From the NCBI GenBank assembly GCA_963573315.1, contig OY752152.1, positions 1,099,001 through 1,163,000 on the forward strand: a stretch of 64,000 nt of DNA, written 5' to 3'. Below are positions 50,379-61,700 of this stretch, piece after piece (positions within the stretch are counted from its first letter, which is position 1; every line of letters begins with the position of its first letter). The position numbers and the translations under genes were made by a program. The DNA is from Entomortierella parvispora. Its lineage: Eukaryota; Mortierellomycota; Mortierellomycetes; Mortierellales; Mortierellaceae. Under the pieces are notes generated by a model. That model worked only from the letters and a program-made list of their open reading frames with translations, did no database searches and had not been told where the DNA came from.

Positions 50379-52989
50379 TTAAGAGAAAAGCTTGATGGTA
50401 TGATCAGCACCACTGGAGATCAGCCATGGCTGGTTGGGGTGCCATTCTACACATAGTGCACCTATTGCCATCACAAATAAACAAACCGCAATTGAGTTAG
50501 CAAAAGTGACGACCAGACAATTACCGGGAAAAGCTACAATAAACAAACAGACGCGAAGAGACATACCCAGGGCATCAACGCGCTTGTGAACGTCCTTCAA
50601 GATCTTGACAGGAACAATCAGAGGGTTCTGCAAAAGATCGTTGTAGACCATGCCGTGGAAGATTTGAACGTGTCCATCATCAGCGCACGAGGCAAAAAGT
50701 GGGTACCGCTTGTGATAAGCAACCGAACGAATGGCCTGAGTGTGGTATCTAAGGGTCTTGTAGGGCTTTGACGACAAATCAAGATCAAACCAGCAGAGAC
50801 GCTTGTCGTACGATCCAATAATCAAGTTGTCTCCAGCAGGGTGCACATCCAAGGACGACACCCACTTCACTCCTGTCATCATCGTCTTGACCAACTCTTG
50901 ACGCTGCAAGTTGTATTGGCGGACATAGCGTTGAGTGGCCACAAAGAACATGGGCTTGGTGGGGTGGAACATGACACGCTGGACTGCGCCCTTGGTCTTC
51001 TTGAAGGGCTGCTGAGTTTGGTGCTTGGTCAACTGGTGGATGAGAACAGCAGAGTTGTTGGCATCGGGAGCGACGGTCGAGAAGTAATCTCCCTTGCGAT
51101 GCCACGTAACCTGCTTCACGGGTTTTTGAAGGTGGATCCAGACGCGGATGCCCTGATCATGTTCAGCGGGCGTGGGTTGCTTCCACGTAGCCTTGGCGTT
51201 GGCATCGGTGTTTGTGACATTGGCAAAGCCTGCCTTCAAGTACTCTTCAGAGTGAAGGGTGAGCTCGGGCGAAAACAGTTTCTCTGGCAAGATAAGTCCG
51301 ACCTTGTATCCGCAGGAAACAGCCAAGACGGCGATATCCTTGTTGGGGCCCCAGACCACTGAAGTGACCAACTCATCAACGTGGTACGTGGCCATGCAGC
51401 GGCCAGTCGACACCTCCCAGACACGGACAGTCTTATCATCACTTCCAGAGGCCAACCAGAGACCAGAAGGATCCACAGAGATGGATCGAACGCGTCCCTC
51501 ATGTCCCAGATACTCAATGGCGAGTCGAGTAGGGAATGGCTGCAAGTCGCGGGGCGAGGGAAGCTTGGGAATAAGGGATTCGGGGTCAATGTTGAGGCGG
51601 TTCTTGCGAACACGGGGCGCAAGGTACAGATCCAAGCAACGCTCAAATCGTTCCTGAATGAACTGGCCATATCCTGGCACGTTCCTGAGAGCGTTGTACT
51701 TTTGAGGAAGATAATTTTTGGGTCGATCCTCCTTGTCCATCTCGTTCCACTCCTTGATCTCTTCCTCAGTGGGCAAGTACTCTGCAGGTGGGTTATAACT
51801 CTCATCGTGCGTTGGGAGCTTCATCTTGGGAGCGGTGATATGCATGACATGCTCTTCTCTAGGCTTATCCTCAGAGTCATTCCAGAGGTTGTAGTACTTG
51901 GGTTTAGGTGGAACATATCCAGACTTGCGAGGTACAATGCGACCCTCGCGGATAGCACGCACAATCTTCATGATTCTCTTAGCCTCATGCTTCGAAGGAA
52001 TGAAACGACGCTTAGGCTCAGGAGCCGCGGACAGAGGCATGACCTCAGTCTTGGACGAGAAGAACTCAACCTGATCCTCGTAAGGGTTGTAGTCTGCATC
52101 AGGGATACGGTTGCCCTCCAATCTGCGAATGATATCCAGCTCCTCTGCAGTCAGTTTCACGTCCTGTCCTTCCTTGTAGTTGTGGGCCGAGAGCCATGAG
52201 TCGGGATCGTCCATGGTACTGAGGAATTTGTCAAGCTCATCGCCGGTAGCAGGTCGCATGATCTTTTTGCCGTCGATATCGTAGCCAATGTGAGGGTACT
52301 CATCATACCATTCCATGGGGATGTTTCCGACCGTGTTTTCGTTCTGCAAAAGGAAAAAAAAAGAATTACCTAGGGATGTTAGTCGGTGTAAATGAATAGG
52401 CTACAATGGACAGATCTCACTGTAAACAAAACACAATATTTACCTCCTCGGTTGAAGAGTCACTATCGTAGGAAGGATCAATCTCTGGGTATTCGCGTCT
52501 GATGGGGTTGTAGTCGTTCTCCTCAGGCAGGGGCTCGTTCAAGTTGTGTCCGAAGTTGGGGTCAATATCGTCCTCCTGCATGAGGGCATCAAAGTCTTGG
52601 CCCTCTTCGTCATCGGAATCTTCTTCAATATCATCATCATCGCCCTCATTCTCCTCCTGGCTGTCGGCAATGCTGTCACCGTCCATGTAAGAATCCTCAG
52701 AGTCCTCCTCCTCCTCATCTTCGTCCAGGTCAGCGGCAGACATGTCCTGACCTTCCTCCTCTGGGAACTCTTCAGCATCCTCATCTTCTTCCTCATCATC
52801 ACCTTCGGAAGCGTCCTCCTCGTCAGAGTCCATGTCGATGGCGACCTCACCAAATTCGTCATCAGACTCTTCCTTAGCCTCATCAACGGTTCTCTTTCTG
52901 CTCTTCGGTGTAAGGGCAGTGGCCTTGTTAGGGGCTGCTGGTGCAGGCTTGACGGCAGCAGCGGCCTTTCGGGTTGGTCGTGCGGGCAT
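50379..52989 (-). CDS. ERB1: Ribosome biogenesis protein ERB1/BOP1
   Basis: Component of the PeBoW complex (Nop7/Pes1-Erb1/Bop1-Ytm1/Wdr12) needed for 27S pre-rRNA processing and 60S assembly in the nucleolus. Exons 52444-52989, 50567-52343 and 50379-50461 give 801 residues, the normal size. The N-terminus is basic and then very acidic (D/E-rich, about residues 35-150). The BOP1NT domain follows with IPMEWYDEYPHIGYDIDGKKI and later NLNIDPESLIP-like motifs. The C-terminal WD40 propeller starts at about residue 420 (GHEGRVRSISVDPSGLWLASGSDD) and ends GADHTIKLFS. Intron 2 (50462-50566) is 105 nt with no in-frame stop. The start at 52989, MPARPTRKA, follows a leader of about 100 nt or more. RPL4 lies upstream in the same direction. 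Confidence 0.93.
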
Positions 52990-53474
52990 ATGTGATGTAT
53001 GAGTGCGAGTCTGGAGTGATGGCCGTTGGATGAATAGGTATGGGATGAATTGTGGACCACAGGGCACGAAAGTAATATTACGGAGAGAGGGGGTGGTGGG
53101 AGGGGGAGTGATCAGACAGACAGACTGCTGATGTGAATGAGCAATGATGCAGTTGATGCTGCTTCACAAAGGAAAAAAAAGAAAAAAAAAGGCCCACGGT
53201 TTGGTGGCTCGGCTCTGTTGATTTTTTTCTTTTTTAATGGACAAGCAGTCACCAAAACGGGCGCGTCCCTGTGAACCCTTCAACCTCAGTGAACCATGAC
53301 AGACAAGAATTGAGGGAACAAGTTTTCTTTTTTACAATCTGCTCGATTTGAGATTATTTTATTGGGGAGAGGATTCTCACTTTATCAATCGCATGTTCAT
53401 CCAAGAATGATCCAACGCTTGCACAGCTGAACCACAACCCACTAAAACTTGCACAATGTTAGACAGGGGCAAAT
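52990..53474. promoter_or_regulatory. ERB1 promoter / RPL4 3' flank
   Basis: A 485 bp gap between two co-directional ribosome-related genes. A- and T-runs lie at 53168-53190 and 53220-53236. I see no TATA box. AT-rich sequence just after the RPL4 stop (53340-53390) probably contains its polyadenylation region. Confidence 0.5.
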
Positions 53475-54974
53475 TTACTCGGCGTTCAAGGTCTGGAGGA
53501 AGGCAGCAGAGGTCTTGGGGGCCTTCTTGGCAGACTTCTTGCCGTTCTTCTTGAGGATCTCGGCACGGCGGAGAGTCTGGGCATAGGGGTTGAGGCGGTT
53601 CATGACGGCCATCGACTTGAGGGGGTTCTTCTTCTGGGTGTAAGGGCGGGGGGTCTTGGCGGGACCGGCAGCCTTCAAAGAACCCTGGATCTCAGCAGAG
53701 TTGATGATACGGGTAACATCGGGGTTCGACATGATGTGGGAAGGAAGGGAGTAGTCCTTCTTAAGGGCAGAGGCCTTGCGGTAGGTACCGTAGATCTGGT
53801 CCAACATGGCGAAAGCACCCTGGGTCCAGATGATGAAGCGACCCATGTGTCCACCGGGGGCGAGCTGCAACAAGTTGAGGGTGCGAACGTTGGCGAGCTC
53901 GACACCGGGGATGTTGCGGAAAGCCTTGACGATACCGTTGTCCTCGGAGTAGACAACGAGGGGACCGCGGCGCTGGCGGTGACGACGGTTACGCATCTTA
54001 CCAACACCAGCACGGAGCTTGCGGGAGTTGGAAACCTTGACGACATCAGCGTAGGCGTGGATGGACTCGAGGAGAGCGACGGCAGCCTTGGTCTTGGTCA
54101 AAGACTCAACACCGGATCCGACGACGAGGGGAACCTCCTCGATCTGCTCAATTCTGTGACCACGGGCCAAGACCAAAGAAGGGAGGGCAGAGGCAGCCAA
54201 GGCAGAGGCAGTAGCGAAACGCTTCTGGTTCTGGTTGGTCTTGACGTGCCACTTGCGCCAGATCTTGGTGGGGGCGAACATACGACCTCCACGGCACATG
54301 TTACCGAAAGCGGCCTGGCCGGAACGGTGGGTACCGCCTCCAGAGACACGGGGGATACGGGCAACAGCGCGACCGGTACCCCAGGACTCAGCAGAGGTCT
54401 GGTGACCAGCCTTCTCGGAGACGGAGTAGGCCTGGCGGTGGTTCTTGTTCATGTTCTTGTGGACGAACTGGACAACATCAGGGCGGATAGGGGCCTTGAA
54501 GACAGCGGGCAAGACCTGGGTGCCAATGGCCTCCTTGCCGGACTCGGAGAAGATGGAAATAACGGGACGAGCAGCCTATTTGATTGATTAACGATCGTTT
54601 AGCAATCTGACCAAAGAGCTTTCTCTGATGAACTAGGATCCTTTATCCCGAGGAATTCTCCTGCCCTCAGTCCAACAATCGCGCCCTTCCCAGAAATGAG
54701 TATGTTGCTCTTATCCATTAGAGATCTGAAAATCCTCCGGAAAGAAAAGAGCCATTCTGATCAGCTGGATCGGTCATTCGTCTACTTGAAATGAAGTTTC
54801 GACTTATGAGGGACGGCACTGATCTCTGGTGGGCAGTCGGTAGAAGTCGAGGTGGATGGTGGGGGGTCCGCTGCAATGCATGGCTGTCTGCGTTGGTCAA
54901 TGGATGGATGGATGGATAGATGGATGGTCCCCGTTGTTGGATGATCCAGCGACGTGGTGTCTCTGCGTTACCAT
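53475..54974 (-). CDS. RPL4: 60S ribosomal protein uL4 (RPL4)
   Basis: Core large-subunit protein lining the exit tunnel. Exon 2 (53475-54575) encodes everything after the first residue. Exon 1 appears to be only the ATG at 54972-54974, followed by donor GTAACG and a 396-nt intron ending AAATAG. The resulting 367-residue protein starts [12 protein letters not shown] and has the uL4 signature block [22 protein letters not shown], followed by [22 protein letters not shown]. The extended C-terminal tail is eukaryote-specific. No in-frame ATG lies directly before the ARPVISIF segment within exon 2, so an upstream start exon is required. Codon use is highly biased, as expected for high expression. 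A pyrimidine-rich stretch about 15-35 nt 5' of the ATG (54990-55012) could be the start-site region. Confidence 0.93.
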
Positions 54975-56877
54975 TTTTGTATTGGTGGATTGAAAGAGGA
55001 AGAGCAGTCTGTCGCACAGCCAGGCAGTTAATTTATTGCCGCGCAAAGCCACATTTTTTTTTTTTTTTTTTTTGAGCTCCAGCAGTTCAGGCACCAATCC
55101 AGCCCCCAGTGCCAAATTGCGCCGACGGTTCACTGCGATGGATGCCGCTTTGAACATCGCGCAAACGTCGCTGCTCCCTCTTCCATCGTATTCTACTTTA
55201 TAAGATGTCCTTCGGTCGTTCCTGCTCAGCCAAACGTTCAGTTGAGTATCACCTGGATCGTCATGGTTGTGCTGTTGTGGATGTCGGACCAGTGCAGTAC
55301 CTGCATGCAGTGTTTGATCGTAAAGTTGTTCTCCTCGTCTGTGTCCTCCATAAACAACGAATATCAGATTGTGGCAGAGGTTGGGGAGCCCCACCGTTGG
55401 AAACGCACGGACCGCAGAGCGTGGACGCTTTTTTTTTATCTTTCTTCACCTCCATTCTACCGCGCCTTGTCTTTGCCTTCATCCAATGTTATCGGTTATA
55501 TCATTCACAAAGGGGATTGGAGACTTTCACTGGTACGACCTAGGGATAGCCCTTCGGTACCGACGTAGGCGACATTAACTACTGGTAACACCTTCACCAA
55601 CGCTAGACCTGCTCGCAACTCCATCGCAAATGTTGGACTCGCTCGTAGTGATCCGAAGTTCTTCAGATGAAAGAGATTAAAATGCCAGATTCGGCTCAGA
55701 GAAGAGAAGCTTAGTAGGACAGTGAACTGTGCCCAAGCCGGGCCCAAGAGAGCGCCCTGCAGATCGGCTTAGGTAACGCACCACACCTTCAGGGAATCTG
55801 ATGGCGTACTGGTGGCATCTCCTCCACAGCGCGTCAAGCGTACAGTTAGTAGTTTTTCACCAGCTTCTAACACATGGGTCTACCGACCAATGGAATGTCA
55901 CAGACGGCGCTGGGTCTCCAGTACAAGCCAAACCGAGGCGAAGAAGGGGGATGGGCATAGGCTTGTGAGGTCAATGCGACACCCATGGGTCAGCTGAGGG
56001 CCACATGCCTTGAATCTGTCACTAGTCAGTTTGAGTTTGTGAATATAAAAGGGGTTTCCCGGCTCATTCAACTTGGCTCCCACTCCAACAAGAAGGGCTT
56101 TGGATGGAAATCGACGACGCGTGGAGTTGGGCAAAACAATTTGTTGGGGTAGAATTCGACGTGAGAGCAAAGTTGGATGTAGAACCACCCTGGAAAGTTA
56201 GTAGCCCGGGATCTACAATATCGTTTCACATGGCAGCCTATGACCCAATGCCCTTCACAGCTCCGTCGTTGGCTACTATAGGATGATGCCCTCCAAAGGC
56301 ACCCTTGCACCATGAACTGTAGGTTTGGAGAAGGTACTGTATATCGGAAAAGTGGGCGTTTCCAGAATCCTTTTCCGATTTGTCTGCAGCAGCAGTGCAC
56401 CCTCGGTGCCGTTGAATTCCCGACTAGAGTTTCAGCGACAGGTAGCGCATTTAGCGCCTCTTCGAAGAAATGGTCTGCATATTTACATTATTGGACATCC
56501 ATGGTTGCATGCTTGTCTGTGGATGGAGGCTTGTTTGGTGGCGCCAAATCGTCTCAGGGGCACAAGTAGGTCACTCGACCCCAAGGTACAGACCGTGCAA
56601 CCACGCACGATGTCCTCTCCGCACCTTCTCCTCGACAATGGCATTCTCCGTCCCACCACTTTCAGTTCCGCCGACATTCCTCAAAGTGCTCATCGCCCTT
56701 GGCGTTTCCCGGCACATCTTCCTGTCCCTGACCTAATCCTTCTTTTTAGACTACTTTCGTACCACGTCTGGAACCGCCTATATTTGGCGGCCTTTCTCCT
56801 CATAGGACTCACTTCTCCTCCATCGTTCTCTCTTTACCTTTCTCCCATTCATTCCTTTCATCTCCGTTTTTGCAATC
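54975..56877. other. Gene-poor region between RPL4 and membrane protein
   Basis: About 1.9 kb. It has a T18-19 run at 55053-55071 and GGAT units at 54900-54925 (inside the RPL4 intron). A 0.3 kb open stretch on the plus strand (about 55990-56285) and several minus-strand frames of 70-110 codons show no domain. I cannot assign a gene. 56700-56870 is a CT-rich leader for the next gene. Confidence 0.5.
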
Positions 56878-58317
56878 ATGGGCTGGCAACCAATGGAGCC
56901 CGATTACGCCCTTTGCGGCATGAACAACTGGGTTGGATCTTTTGATCCTATCAAGTTTATCTATTTCATGCTGGCCACTGTCCTGATCCCGTATCCCATT
57001 TATGTTTTTGTCGCGACCGTGTTTAATTGGGAGCACCGAGCCAAGCGACCAGCAAGACATTATCAAGACTTGTTGAACGCGACATCTTACGGTGTCATCG
57101 TCTTCATTTTTGGCAACTATGCCCAGACACTCAAGTAAGGACAGGCTCCAGTGGGACATGCCATTGAGTTTGACCATCCTCCTTTCCAAACACCTGTCAC
57201 TTATGAAAGTCATTTTTTTTATTCCCGTCAGCTGGATTACCATCCTGGCCTTTTGGATCACATGGCCAAGCTACTCTGTAGGTATTTGCGAGAAGGCGTC
57301 ATATCCTCATGACAATTGCTGCTGGAAGCTGCTAATATTTTACACAATTGGCTTGTAGTTAATCGCCGAGCAAGACTTTGCAAAAACATCGCTTCCCTCA
57401 TGGAAGACGTGGCCTTTTGGAATGTACGCACTCTTTGCTGGCGCAACGGCTGTGGTGCTTGTCTTCGCTGGATACCATATTTACTTGGCCATCGTCCTCA
57501 CAAGGTCAATTCCAGGCTTTATTGGCTATTACCTTCTGGGGCTTTTAATTCCTGTATTCTTGACCTTAATTGGATACGCATGCCTGAAGCAGCAGAACAT
57601 GGATCTCTTCCATCTGTCGCGATTATACAACTGGATGCTACAACTGCAGTGGAAGCGAGAGTCGTTCGTAGCGGCAAGTAAAGCTCGTAAACAGAAAAAG
57701 ACGGACGATGCCAAGTTAAAGACCATCGATCCTCCTTCATCTGCGGAGAATGGAAGTGCAGGAGTTGTACATGATACAGGTGCAGGTACAGTTGTCGTTC
57801 ACGTGAATGACAGTGACGGCGGCAATCCGTCTTCCTTTGGCAGACCAGGCAGTAGTTCCCCTCATGAATCAGAGCCATCGTCGTCCCGGAATGGAAGCCG
57901 TCTTGTCAGTCGTGTTGGAAGTCTTGATCCTCTGGTCGACAGTCGCAATCAATTTAATAACACTTCATCTGCCCTCACAGAAACACCTGCCGCCGCCACC
58001 GCCGTTACTTCCACAGTCCCAGCAGAACAAGAGGTGTCAATCCAGCCATACCAACCCTATGTTTGGTCGGCTGCCATCCCTGGCTACTTTCATCCGCATC
58101 ACTGGCAGTTGTTTTATACACTTGCTTTCTTCACTAGATTTGACCATTGGGTGTCTCGAATCGGTGCAGGAATTACCCTTGGATGCTATATGCAGGGTAT
58201 TATGGGTAAGGGGAAGTGGCGTCTACTAAAATGATAAGGGTAATGCCCTGGCGCCATGCTAATATCTTTTTTTCATCCTAAATAGCATACGGCTTTGACT
58301 ACCTTATTGAAGAGTGA
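56878..58317 (+). CDS. Polytopic membrane protein, unknown function
   Basis: Exons 56878-57134, 57232-57277, 57359-58205 and 58286-58317 keep phase and give 393 residues ending MAYGFDYLIEE. The first 165 residues carry about five hydrophobic helices (FIYFMLATVLIPYPIYVFVA, ILAFWITWPSYS, MYALFAGATAVVLVFAGYHIYLAIV, GYYLLGLLIPVFLTLIGYA). A basic stretch (KARKQKKTDDAK) and a 120-residue S/T/N-rich disordered loop follow. The conserved-looking C-terminus (YFHPHHWQLFYTLAFFTRFDHW, then GAGITLGCYMQGIMAYG) has a further helix pair. I do not recognise the family. The last exon codes only 10 residues and is easily missed; without it the frame would end in intron sequence. Confidence 0.75.
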
Positions 58318-58742
58318 TCCAGCCATTTATATATTAATAGCAGTTTTTTAATAAAGAACGCGACGCGTGGGTCCCGTGACTTACTGTTCTTTGCATGCTC
58401 CACTCTCTCTCACACGCTCTCTTTCTTTCCTCGCATCACATTCCCAATCTACCTTCTCCTGGACTATAAGGCAGACTAGACCAGACCATACTGAACCAGG
58501 CCCTGTCATCACTCTCCAGGACAGAACGCCGACACGGAACATTTCGACGGGCCGTGCCCTCGTAAGAAAGAAAGGCAACTGCATGGCAGACGCTCTCTGT
58601 CTGTGACACCATCACTGAAACTGACCATCTGCAACGTTCTTTCGGTGACAGCCATGCCATCACTGCATCTGCATCTGTTCATCATCAGCATCATAGTCGC
58701 CCAGAACGTCCTTCACAGCCTCAGCCTCAAGGACAGCCAGGA
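58318..58742 (+). promoter_or_regulatory. Promoter and leader of the C1-domain gene, with two uORFs
   Basis: A TATAAG at 58465-58470 is a plausible core promoter. The leader contains a 7-codon uORF (58583-58606) and a 30-codon uORF (58654-58746) whose TGA overlaps the main ATG as ATGA. Confidence 0.5.
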
Positions 58743-61700
58743 ATGAATACTGACGAGCGCTCGCATCCACCACCTCTGCTTCAGGAGAATCTGGATCAGG
58801 GCCGTCTGCAAACATCACCACACCTCCACAATCAGCAGGACCTTCATCATGCACCTCTGTCCTCGCCCTCATTGCTCTCCGTACCATCGGACTACTCCTC
58901 GTTACCTCTACATTCGCCCCAATCATTCTCCTTTTCAACCTCGCCGCATACCCCATCTCAGCATGAGTTTCCTCAGGGCGAGGACTTGCCAGCAGCCGAT
59001 AACTCCAGAGGAGTGACCCCTGCGCCACGTATAGGATCGACTGGATCTCAGATTTTATCGACTGTCAACGAGGTCCGAAAGAGAACAGGGCGCAGAATTA
59101 TGCATAGACCGCGACCTTTAGACCTGGATCATACCCGTTTGCATGGCAAGGATTTGCAACAACAACAACATTCGTCGTCCATCTCGGGCGGATCATCCAC
59201 ATCTGAAAGGCCACCAACTTCAGCAATTCCAGGATTCGTTTCAGGATCTGGATCGAATGTCGGTTCATCCAGTACCCAGACAGAACCAAAGAGGCATCGT
59301 ATGGCGAAATTCCCCTTACTATATATCAAAACCGACCTTAGCGATTCTGCGGCCTTTCGTCGATCTCCACCACCCACCGCAGTCAGTCAATCCAGCGACC
59401 ACAACAACAACAACACCATCAACGCCGTAAAAAATGGTACCGGCCAGGAAGCCAATGCCAACAGCAGCAACAACAACCTTAATAACGTGCCTCAACGGAA
59501 AGAGCCAAGTGTGTGGCAGGTAGGCCTGGAACGAATGCTCAAGAAAATTCAGCGCAGAAAGCGAGCGCCTTCAAATTTGATGTGGTATGCAGCGCATTCG
59601 ACAGAGTCTTACCTTTCAGGCGCCACCATGGAATCAAGAGCTGGCGCAGAAAAGCGAGAAGCAGACGCGGAAGCAGAAGATCTTTATTTTGGACACGACA
59701 AACCACCCCAGTGGGTAGTGGATTCGTTGCATGGCGAAGGCGAAGATCTCTTCTATAGCGATGATACAGTCGATCTTGTTATGGGATTGCGCGACTATTT
59801 GATCGAGGCAACTGCTGCTGGGTGGAACGTTGCCGAACTAAAGGAAGAGATCTTTCCAATGTAAGATACGATTGGAAATTTGGCAAGCAAAGAAAAAGGG
59901 TGAAAAGCATCATCATTAACCTTTGCTCTAATCTTTATGGCAAATAGAGTATCAAAGTCGATTTTTCGGCGCAGGAGCAGGTCAGCGTCACCTCATGGAT
60001 CACAGCATGGGAGTCCCAGCAAAATCTCGTCTGCCATTCACGCCTCCGCCCCATCCACGCCTGGTTCGTCGCGCGGATCACCTAGTTCTTCACGGAGAGA
60101 CTCGAGGGGATCCATGGACATGGACTTTCTCTCCCAACATGCCCAACTTGCTCGATACGAGGATGAAGACAGCTCATACCGCCCCCTGGACTACTTCATG
60201 GCAATTTTGTCCGACATCATCTCTCATGATTGTCGATATCGTGTGCAAAATCCTCGGCCTTCTCGACCTGACTGGATCCTCCATACCCTTGTGCTTGATA
60301 TACTCTATTACCTTTCCAAAGCGCTGGCTCAAGACCACAAAGCAATCTACGATATTGGAATGATCTCTTTATCAGCATTTCCCGTATTCAAGAACTATGC
60401 CCTAATTCGGTTACTGGATCTCCTCACCGACGGAATTTTACCTTCATTTGCAGCGTCAAGAACACAGCAATTTCCAACAATTACATCGCCACCAGTAATA
60501 TCCCCACACTTAAGTACTACTTTATCGCCCTCCGAAATCCGGGTGCAACTGGACAACAACCAAACATTCGCAATTCAGGTGCATTCACCAACAGAGGAGC
60601 AAGGGCTGCTTTCCGTACCCCGACAAAGCAGACCTTCTTCCGGTTCTCCTCGAGTCAACAGTTCTCGATCAAGTTCAACGTCGCTCTCACGGGCTGGCCC
60701 CACTGCGCAAGCGCTAGAGACTATGGATGCACACGCATCATCTCTCATCTCTCTGACACTACTGGCTGTCCTGCAACAGATTTCGTTTTCAAAATCACCC
60801 TTACCGGTGGCGAAACAAATCCAAAAGTCAGTTGGTGGTCTTGTGAAGATTAAGCCAGACTTGTCAACCGATTTGCTGGAAGTCATAGCAGTTGTGGAAA
60901 ATGAAAAAGTGATGCGGCGAGCATTAGAGGTCCTTTGGTGGATTAGTAGACCTTCTCTTGGACATCTCACCATTGGAGATAAATTCTTCCCGCTCGATTA
61001 TGACTCGATCCTTCTGATGCGACAAGTACATCGAGAGCAGAATAGCAGCACAGCTGTTCCCGACCCTCGCACAAACACCGCGACCAGTGAATCAATGTTT
61101 TCGTTTATAAGAGGCTCCATCGACGATGGCGCACAAAGGATTAATGTGAATCCCAGGAATGATACCACAGGAAGCTCTAGGTTCCGCGCCAAATTTCCAT
61201 CGCGCTCAACACTGCCTTGGGGAGCTGCCCATAGCCAAGATCACTCCGCCGCGTCTTCGAACCAACAGCAAACAACGCCGGCTCCTGCAGATACCGACTT
61301 TTTGGCCGACCACGAATTATACCCATACATGTTTTCGACCTCGGACACTTTGCTTCAAGGCACCGTCAAACTTAATACCTGTGAAAGATGTGAAGTGGTC
61401 ATGAAGGGTTTTGGTCTCCATTGTTACCATTGCCGAGGGTCGCTTCATTTGGATTGCTTTTATTCCATCAAGAAATTCGCTGGGGTGGACTGCCTCCCCG
61501 CAGGCTGTGCATTCGATGGACTATCCAGGCGGCCACGAAATCAGCTGATGTATCCAGATGAGAGTGGCGTGTTCGAAAACCTCACCAACAGAACCTTTCG
61601 AATGCGAGCTGGTCATCACCTGCAGCTGGTGAACTTGTTCTCCACGTGTCTATGCTCGGCCTGCAAGTTGCCGCTCTGGGGCTATCACCATCAGGCATAC

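Noticed and set aside
53736-54587. 283-codon plus-strand frame opposite RPL4
   Set aside because: Antisense shadow caused by strongly biased codon use of the ribosomal protein gene.
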